NCBI GenBank assembly: GCA_945861175.1
Contig: CAMATR010000017.1
Location: 1-12,453, forward strand
Source of the DNA: Chitinophaga pinensis
Lineage (GTDB): Bacteria > Bacteroidota > Bacteroidia > Flavobacteriales_D > Crocinitomicaceae
Direction: 5' to 3'
Length of the DNA stretch: 12,453 nucleotides
Under the pieces are notes generated by a model. That model had not been told where the DNA came from. It saw only the letters and a program-made list of their open reading frames with translations, and did not search any database. The position numbers and the translations under genes are program-made. Numbering within the stretch: position 1 is the stretch's first letter; each line of letters opens with the position of its first letter. Below are positions 1-6,598 of the stretch, piece after piece.

Positions 1-150
1 GAGCTAAATCCTGGGGATGAAATTTTATCATTGGAAGCAATGAAAATGGAAAATGTGCTGAAAGCTGAAGGAATTGGTAAAGTGAAAACGATTTTAGTGC
101 TTCCCAACCAAATAGTAGAAAAGGGCTCTGTAATGGTAGAATTTGAATGA
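1..150 (+). CDS. Biotin carboxyl carrier protein / biotinyl domain, C-terminal fragment
   Basis: The first 49 codons are open and end in TGA at 148-150; the start lies upstream of the window. The visible peptide is the C-terminal half of a biotinyl domain. It carries the biotin attachment motif EAMKMEN, with the lysine at visible residue 15, followed by the usual second half-barrel ending VEKGSVMVEFE. In this family the lysine is biotinylated by BirA and carries CO2 between a biotin carboxylase and a carboxyltransferase active site. The motif and the abrupt end after the barrel fit the carrier subunit of an acyl-CoA (acetyl-/propionyl-CoA) carboxylase. A C-terminal biotinyl domain of pyruvate carboxylase or an oxaloacetate decarboxylase-type subunit cannot be excluded from this fragment. 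A strong terminator follows 21 nt later, so this is the last gene of its transcript. Confidence 0.9.
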   Translation, partial: ELNPGDEILSLEAMKMENVLKAEGIGKVKTILVLPNQIVEKGSVMVEFE

Positions 151-171
151 AAATTTAATCTATAAAAAATG

Positions 172-201
172 AAATGGGAGCCTTTCGGCTCCCATTTTTT
201 T
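172..201. terminator. Bidirectional intrinsic terminator between converging genes
   Basis: An 11-bp perfect stem (172-182 pairs with 187-197, core GGGAGCC/GGCTCCC) closes a TTTC tetraloop and runs into a T tract ending at 201. The other strand has its own T-rich tail (from the A run at 164-169). The hairpin therefore can end both the biotin-carrier gene on + and the 66-residue gene on -. Confidence 0.92.
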
Positions 202-207
202 ATTCAC

Positions 208-408
208 TTATCCTAAAGTGAATGCTTTTTTAATAATACTCGGGTATTTAAGTCCGAATTCACTTATACACCATTCTTTAAATTTTCTTAGTTCCTCTGC
301 ATCCGTGATCCATTTTAGTGCCTTATCTAATTCCTTTTGAAACAGCTTGGCATCAAAACTCACAACAGTGAGAATCTTCTTAGTTAAATCAAGCATAGTC
401 TTAAGCAT
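208..408 (-). CDS. Small conserved-type hypothetical protein, 66 aa
   Basis: A 66-residue soluble protein with no signal peptide or membrane segment. It is rich in Lys, Glu and Leu and predicted mostly helical: an N-terminal amphipathic helix (about residues 3-12), the segment FDAKLFQKELDKALKWI (about 18-34), then EELRKFKEWCISEF (38-51). The look resembles short uncharacterised proteins of Bacteroidota with an LFxKELxKALKW pattern, but I cannot name a function. The ATG at 408 gives the full ORF; Met5 (ATG at 396) is an alternative, and no clear Shine-Dalgarno sequence helps choose. It follows the Omp28-like gene by 69 nt on the same strand with no convincing terminator between, so it may be the last gene of that operon. 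It ends just before the shared terminator at 172-201. Confidence 0.7.
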   Translation of the reverse strand: MLKTMLDLTKKILTVVSFDAKLFQKELDKALKWITDAEELRKFKEWCISEFGLKYPSIIKKAFTLG

Positions 409-477
409 TGGTTAGGCTTAAATTAACTATTTTAAATGATAAATAAAAATAACTAAGTTGTTTTTTTACTTTTCATT

Positions 478-1452
478 TCAAGGAATAAATGATTTTTTTA
501 TTACTTGATAAATTTCTAAGGTTACTTTATCATAAATGCAAATAAGTAAATGCATATTGTCCGGATTGTAGCCGCTTGAAGCGGCGCCTTGCGAAACTAA
601 TTGGTCAGGAATGATTGCGCTATAGTCTAGGTAATATTTGCCGTTTTGGATAAAGTCTGCGGTAAGCTGTCTACCCCATAATCGATTGTCAATCGATCCC
701 CGAAAAATATCTCTGTGAATATATTCTGGGGTAAAAACATTGCTAACGTTTTGTGGTCCTATAAGTGAATCTTCAATCATATAAACAAGCATTGCTAAAT
801 CATTGGTTAAATTATTATCAAGTTTTTCAACTTCAGTATGCAAGTAAAAGCCATGCTTTGGTGTTTCAAAATAATTCACTTTCGCTTTAACAGCAAACTT
901 CAATTGGCTCGCTAAAACTTCATCTACTTTAGATTGCCAAAGGCCTTGCCCGGCAAAATATTCCCCAGCAACGTTTGTTCTATTAATTGTTCCGGCAGGG
1001 TTTCCAAAGAACCCAGAATTAACAAGGGTTGTTCCAAAGTAAGAGCCCAACTCCAAGCTTTCATTATTATAAAATTGAATTGAATATCCTTGTCCAATAT
1101 TGACTGCCTGAAATGAAGACATCCCGTCATTAGTGCTGGAAGCATGAATACTTGCTACAAAAACTCTTGTCGGATTTGATTCATGAATAGCGTGTGCAAC
1201 TTCCCCTGCTGCGGGACAAAAACTACAATTGTGGCCAGTAAAATCCTCAATTAATGCATTCCGTTCAATATCATCAAGTGGTAAAGCGCTAAAATCTGGC
1301 CATTCATTGGATACATAATCACTCCAGTTGCCGGGATATATTGTTGTATCTAAGTCGATGCTTTCAGCCGGCGGAAATGGATTGTCAACTTTATCGCACG
1401 AAACCGAAACAAAAATTAGCAATGTAAAAAAAAAGAAAAGTAGTTTTTTCAT
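478..1452 (-). CDS. Omp28-like outer-membrane lipoprotein with thioredoxin-like CxxC motif
   Basis: A 324-residue protein. The N-terminus is a lipoprotein signal: positive MKK, a Phe/Leu-rich core, then a lipobox SVSC with Cys19 as the likely lipidated residue. After a short acidic/Pro linker comes IEDFTGHNCSFCPAAGEVAH (about residues 68-87), which holds C76-S-F-C79. This 'FTGxxCxxCP' block followed by a helix is the hallmark of the Omp28-related family (first described from Porphyromonas gingivalis) and resembles the start of a thioredoxin fold. The rest is a beta-rich C-terminal domain. The likely location is the outer membrane, facing periplasm or surface. It sits 10 nt behind the DUF6029 barrel gene, and both follow a TlpA-like gene, so three envelope proteins, two with CxxC motifs, appear cotranscribed. 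Whether the CxxC is redox-active or structural is not shown by sequence. Confidence 0.85.
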   Translation of the reverse strand: MKKLLFFFFTLLIFVSVSCDKVDNPFPPAESIDLDTTIYPGNWSDYVSNEWPDFSALPLDDIERNALIEDFTGHNCSFCPAAGEVAHAIHESNPTRVFVASIHASSTNDGMSSFQAVNIGQGYSIQFYNNESLELGSYFGTTLVNSGFFGNPAGTINRTNVAGEYFAGQGLWQSKVDEVLASQLKFAVKAKVNYFETPKHGFYLHTEVEKLDNNLTNDLAMLVYMIEDSLIGPQNVSNVFTPEYIHRDIFRGSIDNRLWGRQLTADFIQNGKYYLDYSAIIPDQLVSQGAASSGYNPDNMHLLICIYDKVTLEIYQVIKKSFIP

Positions 1453-1462
1453 AACTCAACTA

Positions 1463-3205
1463 TTAAAAACTATGTGTAAATGAAAATGTCAAACCGTTGG
1501 ATGCTGGAACTGGTCGACAGACCCCACCAACGCAAAACAATCCTGCTCTTTGTCTTCCGTAAGATATTGTTATGCGCGTTGATTCTTGAATATAACCAAC
1601 TGAAAAATAAGGATGGTGTGCTCTATATTTTTTATCTGAATTACCAAAATTATATTGATCCATTGCGCTAATAAACCAATTCGAATTAATTGTATATTCT
1701 AGGAGTAAAGTTACCCAGTCTCCTTTATCTACGGGTCTTCCTTCTTGATAGAAAGGGATGTCACGTTCCACTTTTTCTGTAACGCCGGTAATCGAGTTAA
1801 TAACATCAACACTATCTCTTCGATTCACAAATAATGTTTGAAGTTCCATTCTAATTGATTGTTTATTATTGATTTTATATCCTGTTTCAACAACGAAGAC
1901 GTTAGACTTAATAAACCCTTTTTCTTTAGTCACAGTTGCAACATCGTTATTAAGAGTAATGTTAAAATAACTAAGGGTAATGTTAAAGTTCTTCGAGAAC
2001 TTTTTGGTTAAATTAAAATTTACATCTCTCCAATATAGGCTATCGCTCATATCAAATAAGCCTGATGTATATGTTACACCCGTTGAATCTAAGGGATCAA
2101 TTCCCGAAGTATGTCGCATTGGCCTGTAAGCAGATGAATAATTTAAATTTACAGTTGTTCCGTATTTCCCTCCCAATTTTGATCCTTTTTTAAGTGTATA
2201 CAAGATTTCTCCTTGGAAAGCTATTTCGCCAACAGGTTGCGTTGCATAGGGATACAAGGATGCGACTAAGTTATATGTATGAGTTTTATTGAGTGATGGC
2301 AGGTAATTTATCAGAACATTTTGCAATTGTTTTGTGCGATCTGCGCGATAACTCATATTATCAACAGATTTTGCTGAAAAAAGTATTCCCAACCCTTTCT
2401 GCGAGTAGCCTAAATTAAAAACTGCTGCATGTCCAACGTTGAAGTTATATAGGTTGTCTTCAGAAGGGTCTTGACCTTTGAAAACATATTCTCCATCAAA
2501 TGCAATTTTTCCATATTTAACTCTTACTCTTCCCCCATAGCATCCTACGTTTTCAGGCAGATTTAAAGTCGTATTATCGTCTCTCTGATATTTACTAACG
2601 AATGATGCACCAATCGTGACGTCTAATTTTTTAGCTTCCCAAGACTTAAATGTTTCGTTTAAGTGCAGTTCACCATCAATTCCCCTAACAATGCCATCAC
2701 TATGTACAATTCTACTATCTAAAAATGCATATCTCAGATAGCCATAAACTCCCTTAACAGTAAAGCCTTTTTTTGGAGTTACTTTGACCCTGACACCATC
2801 TAATTGACTGTCATACCCTAAGCCCATGTTTTCGTATGTTCTTAGAGATAGCCCTGAGCCAAATTGATCATAAATTGAACCTAGGGTTATGTCTACCAAA
2901 TTATTTGAATAGCCAATGTAGCGCATCCCTAAGCCAGTCCCATCAAATGTTGCGGGATAACCTTGGATTCTTGGTAGATAGGACTCAAATCGCATCCCGG
3001 CTTTGAAGTTCCCTTGCGTATAAAACACATTCATGTAGGTATTCAGTAAACCTTTAGAATCAGGCTGAGTGGCGCCAATAAGAGAATCAGCATTTAAATA
3101 CTGAAAAGTGCTTTCAATGTTTCCGGTGAAATTTCCCGGAACTACTTGGCCGAAAGATGAGGTTGCGCTCCAACCAAGAAGTACTAGTAAAGTCAGTTTT
3201 TTCAT
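1463..3205 (-). CDS. DUF6029-type outer-membrane beta-barrel protein
   Basis: A 580-residue protein with a classical signal peptide (MKK, hydrophobic core, likely cleavage after the G of SSFGQ near residue 19). The mature part is built from alternating hydrophobic/polar strands with many aromatic residues and short polar turns, and it ends in a terminal Phe (GLTFSFTHSF), as expected for an outer-membrane barrel. The early block GMRYIGYSNNLVDITLGSIYDQFGSGLSLRTYE matches my recollection of the DUF6029 family of Bacteroidota; its role is unknown. A Cys pair (CVGGVC) lies about 20 residues from the C-terminus in a predicted loop. That pair is notable because the genes on both sides encode CxxC thioredoxin-like proteins, so it could be a disulfide substrate (inference). 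Spacing is 27 nt from the tlpA-like stop and 10 nt to the Omp28-like start, consistent with one operon. Confidence 0.75.
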   Translation of the reverse strand: MKKLTLLVLLGWSATSSFGQVVPGNFTGNIESTFQYLNADSLIGATQPDSKGLLNTYMNVFYTQGNFKAGMRFESYLPRIQGYPATFDGTGLGMRYIGYSNNLVDITLGSIYDQFGSGLSLRTYENMGLGYDSQLDGVRVKVTPKKGFTVKGVYGYLRYAFLDSRIVHSDGIVRGIDGELHLNETFKSWEAKKLDVTIGASFVSKYQRDDNTTLNLPENVGCYGGRVRVKYGKIAFDGEYVFKGQDPSEDNLYNFNVGHAAVFNLGYSQKGLGILFSAKSVDNMSYRADRTKQLQNVLINYLPSLNKTHTYNLVASLYPYATQPVGEIAFQGEILYTLKKGSKLGGKYGTTVNLNYSSAYRPMRHTSGIDPLDSTGVTYTSGLFDMSDSLYWRDVNFNLTKKFSKNFNITLSYFNITLNNDVATVTKEKGFIKSNVFVVETGYKINNKQSIRMELQTLFVNRRDSVDVINSITGVTEKVERDIPFYQEGRPVDKGDWVTLLLEYTINSNWFISAMDQYNFGNSDKKYRAHHPYFSVGYIQESTRITISYGRQRAGLFCVGGVCRPVPASNGLTFSFTHSF

Positions 3206-3232
3206 TGATTATTCAGGATTCAGGCTGTTTAT

Positions 3233-3754
3233 TTAATTGGCCTTTGGCTTAGCTATTTTTTTTATTTCTTCGTATAACCTCTCTTCATCTCCAGGTGCAT
3301 AATTGTTGTGAGAGTATACGATGTTTCCATCAGTATCAATTAAAAAAGTATGGGGGACATTATTGACGCCCATTGCTCGTTTAAAGTCTCCATTCGGGTC
3401 CATCAACACCAAGTAGTCCCAGGACTTCCCATTTACGTATGTTGGCACTTGTGCTGATGTTTTTGTGTCGTCAATAGAGACGGCAACCAAACTAACACCC
3501 GTTGAATCTTGCCAAGCAGAATACAAGTCGTGTATGGTGTTTAATTCGCGCTTACAAGGTGAGCACCAGGTAGCCCAAAAACTTATGACCACCGGCCCTT
3601 CAAAGCCCAAAGCCGAGGTATTAACTGATTTGCCATCCATATTCTTCAATTGAACGGAAGGAAGTTTCTTAACTTCTAATACATGCCCATCATCTTGAGC
3701 ATTTAATAAATTTGATGATGCGAAAAGGATAATTAATAAGGCTAGTTTTTTCAT
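3233..3754 (-). CDS. TlpA/ResA-like periplasmic thioredoxin-fold protein
   Basis: A 173-residue protein with an N-terminal signal peptide (cleavage likely after Ala19 in LLNAQ) and one thioredoxin-like domain. The active-site motif is WATWCSPCK, with C64 and C67. The cis-proline loop is NNVPHTFLID with Pro134, and the central FW..TWC..C..E spacing is that of TlpA/ResA/AhpC-TSA-like redoxins. In this family the CxxC reduces or oxidises partner cysteines in the periplasm, for example in cytochrome maturation or disulfide repair. The partner cannot be deduced, but the next two cotranscribed genes encode proteins with cysteine pairs (the DUF6029 barrel near its C-terminus, and the Omp28-like CxxC), which are candidate clients. 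It is the first gene of the operon, 37 nt or so downstream of a very good Bacteroidota promoter. Confidence 0.9.
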   Translation of the reverse strand: MKKLALLIILFASSNLLNAQDDGHVLEVKKLPSVQLKNMDGKSVNTSALGFEGPVVISFWATWCSPCKRELNTIHDLYSAWQDSTGVSLVAVSIDDTKTSAQVPTYVNGKSWDYLVLMDPNGDFKRAMGVNNVPHTFLIDTDGNIVYSHNNYAPGDEERLYEEIKKIAKPKAN

Positions 3755-3797
3755 GGTTTTATTTTAATAGCTGACTTTCAATCTTCATGCCGTAAAC

Positions 3798-3831
3798 CAA
3801 AGGTAGTCTTCCATTTGGTGATTTTCAAAAA
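3798..3831 (-). promoter_or_regulatory. Bacteroidota-type promoter for the tlpA-like operon
   Basis: Read on the minus strand, a -33 element TTTTTG (3831-3826) is followed after 20 nt by a -7 element TACCTTTG (3805-3798). This fits the Bacteroidota sigma-ABfr pattern TTG-N(about 19-21)-TAnnTTTG exactly. The predicted start of transcription near 3791 gives a 5' leader of about 37 nt before the ATG at 3754. Confidence 0.7.
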
Positions 3832-3947
3832 TACTTTAAAGTTTACTCTTGTATTCCTAAAAAGGTAGGTTTAAATATAGACAACGCTGTTTTTTGGTAT
3901 AAAATTGGAAATAGGAGTTCAATTTAGGTTGAAAATTTTTAAAGTTA

Positions 3948-3972
3948 TTGTTACATTTATTTCTTATTTTTG
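3948..3972 (+). promoter_or_regulatory. Candidate promoter for the T9SS cargo gene
   Basis: TATTTTTG (3965-3972) matches TAnnTTTG. The nearest upstream TTG (3948-3950) is only 14 nt away, shorter than the usual spacing of about 17-23 nt, so the -33 assignment is weak. If the -7 is used, transcription would start at about 3977-3980. That would favour the second Met codon (3990) as the real start. Confidence 0.35.
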
Positions 3973-3977
3973 GGTAA

Positions 3978-4790
3978 ATGAATTTTAAGATGAAAAAAAT
4001 TACTCTCTATTTAATGGTTTTTTTAGCAACTCCTATAATAGGACTGTCGCAAAGTGGCATTGATATACGCTTCGATTCTGATGGCGCTACAGGGCCAAAT
4101 CCGGTCTCTGGGCCAAACCTTGCTGGGGGTGTCTATTCTGCAAATTTATTTCCCTCATCTGATGAATTAGTTGGAGGATTTCATTATGTTCATCTCATTG
4201 TAACCAATAATAGCGGAGCCGACAAGCAGTTAAGTATTGTGCGAAAAAAGATAAGCGTGCCTGCGTCTTGGACTGACCAAGTTTGTTGGCCACAAGGTTG
4301 TTACAACGCAAGCGGTGATGTTTTTACAACACCGAATTCAAGTGGAAATCCGGCACCAACACTTGTCAATGGAACCTCAACAACAGTAGCTGGCGATATT
4401 GCTGAACTCAAACCAACAATAAAACCTGATCTTGATAATGCTGGTTATGGTTTATATAGGTATTATATCAACGATGTTGAGAATGGGATTTATCTTGATT
4501 CAGTAGATGTATCAATAGGATTTGTTTTAGGTTTCGTGCAATCAAAACCTGTAAATATCTTTTCTGTAAGCCCTAATCCGGCAGATGATTTTACAAATAT
4601 AACCCTCGGTTACGATGGGACTGCAACCGCAAAAATTGTTGACGCGCTTGGTAATATTGTTCGCGGAGAAACAATTTATAATGGTTCAAAATCGCTTGAT
4701 GTTTCTGATCTCAAAAACGGCGTATATTTCATTATGATTGAATCATCAGGGAATAAACCGCTGAACAGAAAATTAATTGTTCGACACTAA
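3978..4790 (+). CDS. Secreted protein with type IX secretion (type A) C-terminal sorting domain
   Basis: A 270-residue protein with a signal peptide (MKKITLYLMVFLATPIIGLSQ, cleavage after Ser or Gln near residues 24-25). The N-terminal domain, about 165 residues, is beta-rich and Gly/Ser/Thr/Asn-rich. It contains a close Cys pair, C-WPQG-C, and looks like an Ig-type fold. The last roughly 79 residues form a T9SS type A sorting domain: FSVSPNPADDFTNITL, then AKIVDALGNIV, then LDVSDLKNGVYFIMI and a basic end RKLIVRH. Such domains direct proteins across the outer membrane through the Por/Gld machinery, after which they are cut off and the cargo is released or attached to the surface. The role of the N-terminal domain is unknown. 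Met5 (3990) is a plausible alternative start, giving a cleaner MKK signal peptide. The gene appears monocistronic: it has its own terminator, and its upstream neighbour is divergent. Confidence 0.88.
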   Translation: MNFKMKKITLYLMVFLATPIIGLSQSGIDIRFDSDGATGPNPVSGPNLAGGVYSANLFPSSDELVGGFHYVHLIVTNNSGADKQLSIVRKKISVPASWTDQVCWPQGCYNASGDVFTTPNSSGNPAPTLVNGTSTTVAGDIAELKPTIKPDLDNAGYGLYRYYINDVENGIYLDSVDVSIGFVLGFVQSKPVNIFSVSPNPADDFTNITLGYDGTATAKIVDALGNIVRGETIYNGSKSLDVSDLKNGVYFIMIESSGNKPLNRKLIVRH

Positions 4791-4795
4791 AAATG

Positions 4796-4821
4796 AAAAG
4801 ACCGCTTGACGGTCTTTTTTT
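4796..4821 (+). terminator. Intrinsic terminator of the T9SS cargo gene
   Basis: A 9-bp stem (4796-4804 with 4810-4818, core AGACCG/CGGTCT) encloses the loop CTTGA. A seven-T tract (4815-4821) partly overlaps the stem's right arm. It begins 5 nt after the stop codon. Confidence 0.9.
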
Positions 4822-4842
4822 ATGCCTAATCGGTTGATTTAT

Positions 4843-4850
4843 TATCTTTG
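4843..4850 (+). promoter_or_regulatory. -7 element upstream of the RemB/Wzi-like pair
   Basis: TATCTTTG is a perfect TAnnTTTG and lies just past the preceding terminator, a sensible place for a new promoter. A good -33 TTG at the right distance is missing: the only nearby one, at 4834-4836, is too close. If used, transcription begins near 4857 and leaves an untranslated leader of about 190 nt. Confidence 0.45.
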
Positions 4851-5044
4851 AAAAAACCCGCATTTAATTTGACGCTGCACATTCAACTTAAAAATTCAAA
4901 CTCGTTAATCATACTCGCCACACTAATTGAGTTGGTGGATTGTTTGTTTAGCTTTAGACACCATGACTCTGAAACACGCTCAAATGAAAGGCGCTATAAC
5001 GCAAACTCACCTCTGAAGCTAGGTGAATTTAACACTAGAGGTCG
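4851..5044 (+). other. Long 5' leader with a hairpin before the RemB/Wzi-like genes
   Basis: This stretch has no convincing gene. It contains a hairpin close to the downstream start codon: TCACCT (5007-5012) pairs with AGGTGA (5021-5026) around an 8-nt loop, and after one C-A mismatch the stem extends by AAA/TTT (5003-5030). No T tract follows, so it is not a terminator. It ends 14 nt before the ATG at 5045 and could affect ribosome access. An AGAGGT at 5037-5042 is the only SD-like sequence. Confidence 0.35.
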
Positions 5045-6595
5045 ATGAAACATTTGCTCATATTTGTCATTACGATTAATGCATTCCATTTTTTTGCACA
5101 ACAAAATTCTATTTTAATCCATTCATTTTTTAAAGATCGTTTACTAGATAATTCTGACTCCAATCATTACAGGGGAAATGGATTCTTACCCGCATTTGAA
5201 AGCGAGTACGATCTTAAAAAAGTTATTCGTGATTCAAGCAGACAATTCTATACTCTTACCAACATTCTTTTTAAAAAACACCTATTCGAACTGAAGGGTG
5301 ACAATTATTTTCTAACCATTTCTCCAGTAGCAGATTTAACATTAGGAAAAGACAAAACAGATACCACAAACCGACAACTTTTTCAAAATACACGTGGAAT
5401 ATTTATCGAGGGGGATCTCCTAAAGAACTTCTCTTTTAGCACCGCTATTTGCGAAAATCAAGCTCGATTCTCGAGCTATGAAACTGCTTACTATTCATCT
5501 ATTGGTGAATTATACCCAAATCAAAGTACCGGTACTTATTCTATGCAAAATGCGGTTATCCCAGGGGCTGCAAGAACTAAACCTTTTAAAAATGACGGCT
5601 TTGACTATGCATATGCCTTTGGAAACATTAACTATAGACCTCATCGGTCCGTAATTCTATCCGCTGGTAACACCTCTCATTTTATTGGAGATGGTTATCG
5701 ATCGCTTCTCCTCGCAGACAATAGTGTTCCTTCTCCATTTGTTCGAGCAGTAATTAAACTTTCTAAAAAATGGGAGTTTAATTATTTAAGAATGCGGCTG
5801 TTGAATCTTATTCGACGGCCTGTAAGTTCGTCTGTTGAATCGTATTATGAAAGCAAATCTTTTTCTGCGAATTACATTTCCTTTCGTCCAAACAATAAGT
5901 TTTCTATAAGCTTGTTCGAGGGGGTTATTTGGTCAAGAGGTGATTCCATTAATTCTAAACGCGTTCATCCCTTGTATTATTCGCCAATTCCTGGCACCGC
6001 CTTGGCTATCCTATCAAAAGCAGAAATGAATTACTTGCTTGGAATAAACTTCAATTATTCTCCATTTCTAGGGCATCGAATATACGGACAAATTACCGCA
6101 ACGAATTGCGAACTTTCTAAACTAGGATTTCAAATTGGATATCGCAGATACAGTTTATTCGGACAGAAAAACCTTCAATTACAGTTTGAATACAATCATG
6201 TGCCAAAAGGCATGTACCAAACTGAAAATTCTCGCATGAATTACAGCTATTATAATCTTCCAATGGCAGCGGTAAAAGGCAGTGGTTTTGACGAACTAGT
6301 CATTAGACTTAATCATGAATGGAACCGATGCTACATAGATGAAAAATTAGTTTATTATTCATTGACCAAATACATGCCAAATAATTTATTACCAGTCAAC
6401 ACAATCAATAGCCCACTAAGCGGTAACATAACAATTAACCAAATTGAATTAGGTTATCGCTTCAATAAAAAAATGAATCTGACATTGTTTGGTAATTGGC
6501 AAGTTCGCAGTGAAAAAACAAATAACGATACGTTTAACAACCTCCTATTCATTGGTTTTAGAACTGGTATTTTGAATCACTATAATGATTTTTAA
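5045..6595 (+). CDS. RemB/Wzi-like outer-membrane beta-barrel protein (first of tandem pair)
   Basis: A 516-residue protein with a signal peptide (MKHLLIFVITINAFHFFAQQ, cleavage after Ala18). The body is a long series of aromatic-rich beta strands, and no domain other than a barrel is seen. The key block is AGNTSHFIGDGYRSLLLADNSVPSPF (about residues 207-232). It matches the FIGDGxRSLxLSD motif I associate with the gliding-motility protein RemB of Flavobacteria and with barrels annotated 'capsule assembly Wzi family'. The C-terminus, FIGFRTGILNHYNDF, closely parallels that of the next gene, so the two are paralogues. RemB is an outer-membrane protein that contributes to gliding in Flavobacterium johnsoniae, whereas Wzi anchors capsule; which applies here is not decided by sequence. 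The next gene starts 3 nt after the stop, implying coupled translation. The RemB assignment comes from recalled motifs, not a search. Confidence 0.7.
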   Translation: MKHLLIFVITINAFHFFAQQNSILIHSFFKDRLLDNSDSNHYRGNGFLPAFESEYDLKKVIRDSSRQFYTLTNILFKKHLFELKGDNYFLTISPVADLTLGKDKTDTTNRQLFQNTRGIFIEGDLLKNFSFSTAICENQARFSSYETAYYSSIGELYPNQSTGTYSMQNAVIPGAARTKPFKNDGFDYAYAFGNINYRPHRSVILSAGNTSHFIGDGYRSLLLADNSVPSPFVRAVIKLSKKWEFNYLRMRLLNLIRRPVSSSVESYYESKSFSANYISFRPNNKFSISLFEGVIWSRGDSINSKRVHPLYYSPIPGTALAILSKAEMNYLLGINFNYSPFLGHRIYGQITATNCELSKLGFQIGYRRYSLFGQKNLQLQFEYNHVPKGMYQTENSRMNYSYYNLPMAAVKGSGFDELVIRLNHEWNRCYIDEKLVYYSLTKYMPNNLLPVNTINSPLSGNITINQIELGYRFNKKMNLTLFGNWQVRSEKTNNDTFNNLLFIGFRTGILNHYNDF

Positions 6596-6598
6596 ATA

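Larger units (their letters stand above)
3755..3977. other. Divergent intergenic region
   Basis: 223 AT-rich bases separate the divergent tlpA-like and T9SS-cargo genes. The left half holds the strong minus-strand promoter at 3798-3831. The right edge holds a possible plus-strand -7 element. I see no ORF with coding character and no RNA gene here. Confidence 0.6.

Noticed and set aside
4848..5048. 66-codon plus-strand ORF before the first barrel gene
   Set aside because: It begins with TTG inside the TATCTTTG promoter element, overlaps the downstream start, and its product has no recognisable coding character. The region is better explained as a leader.
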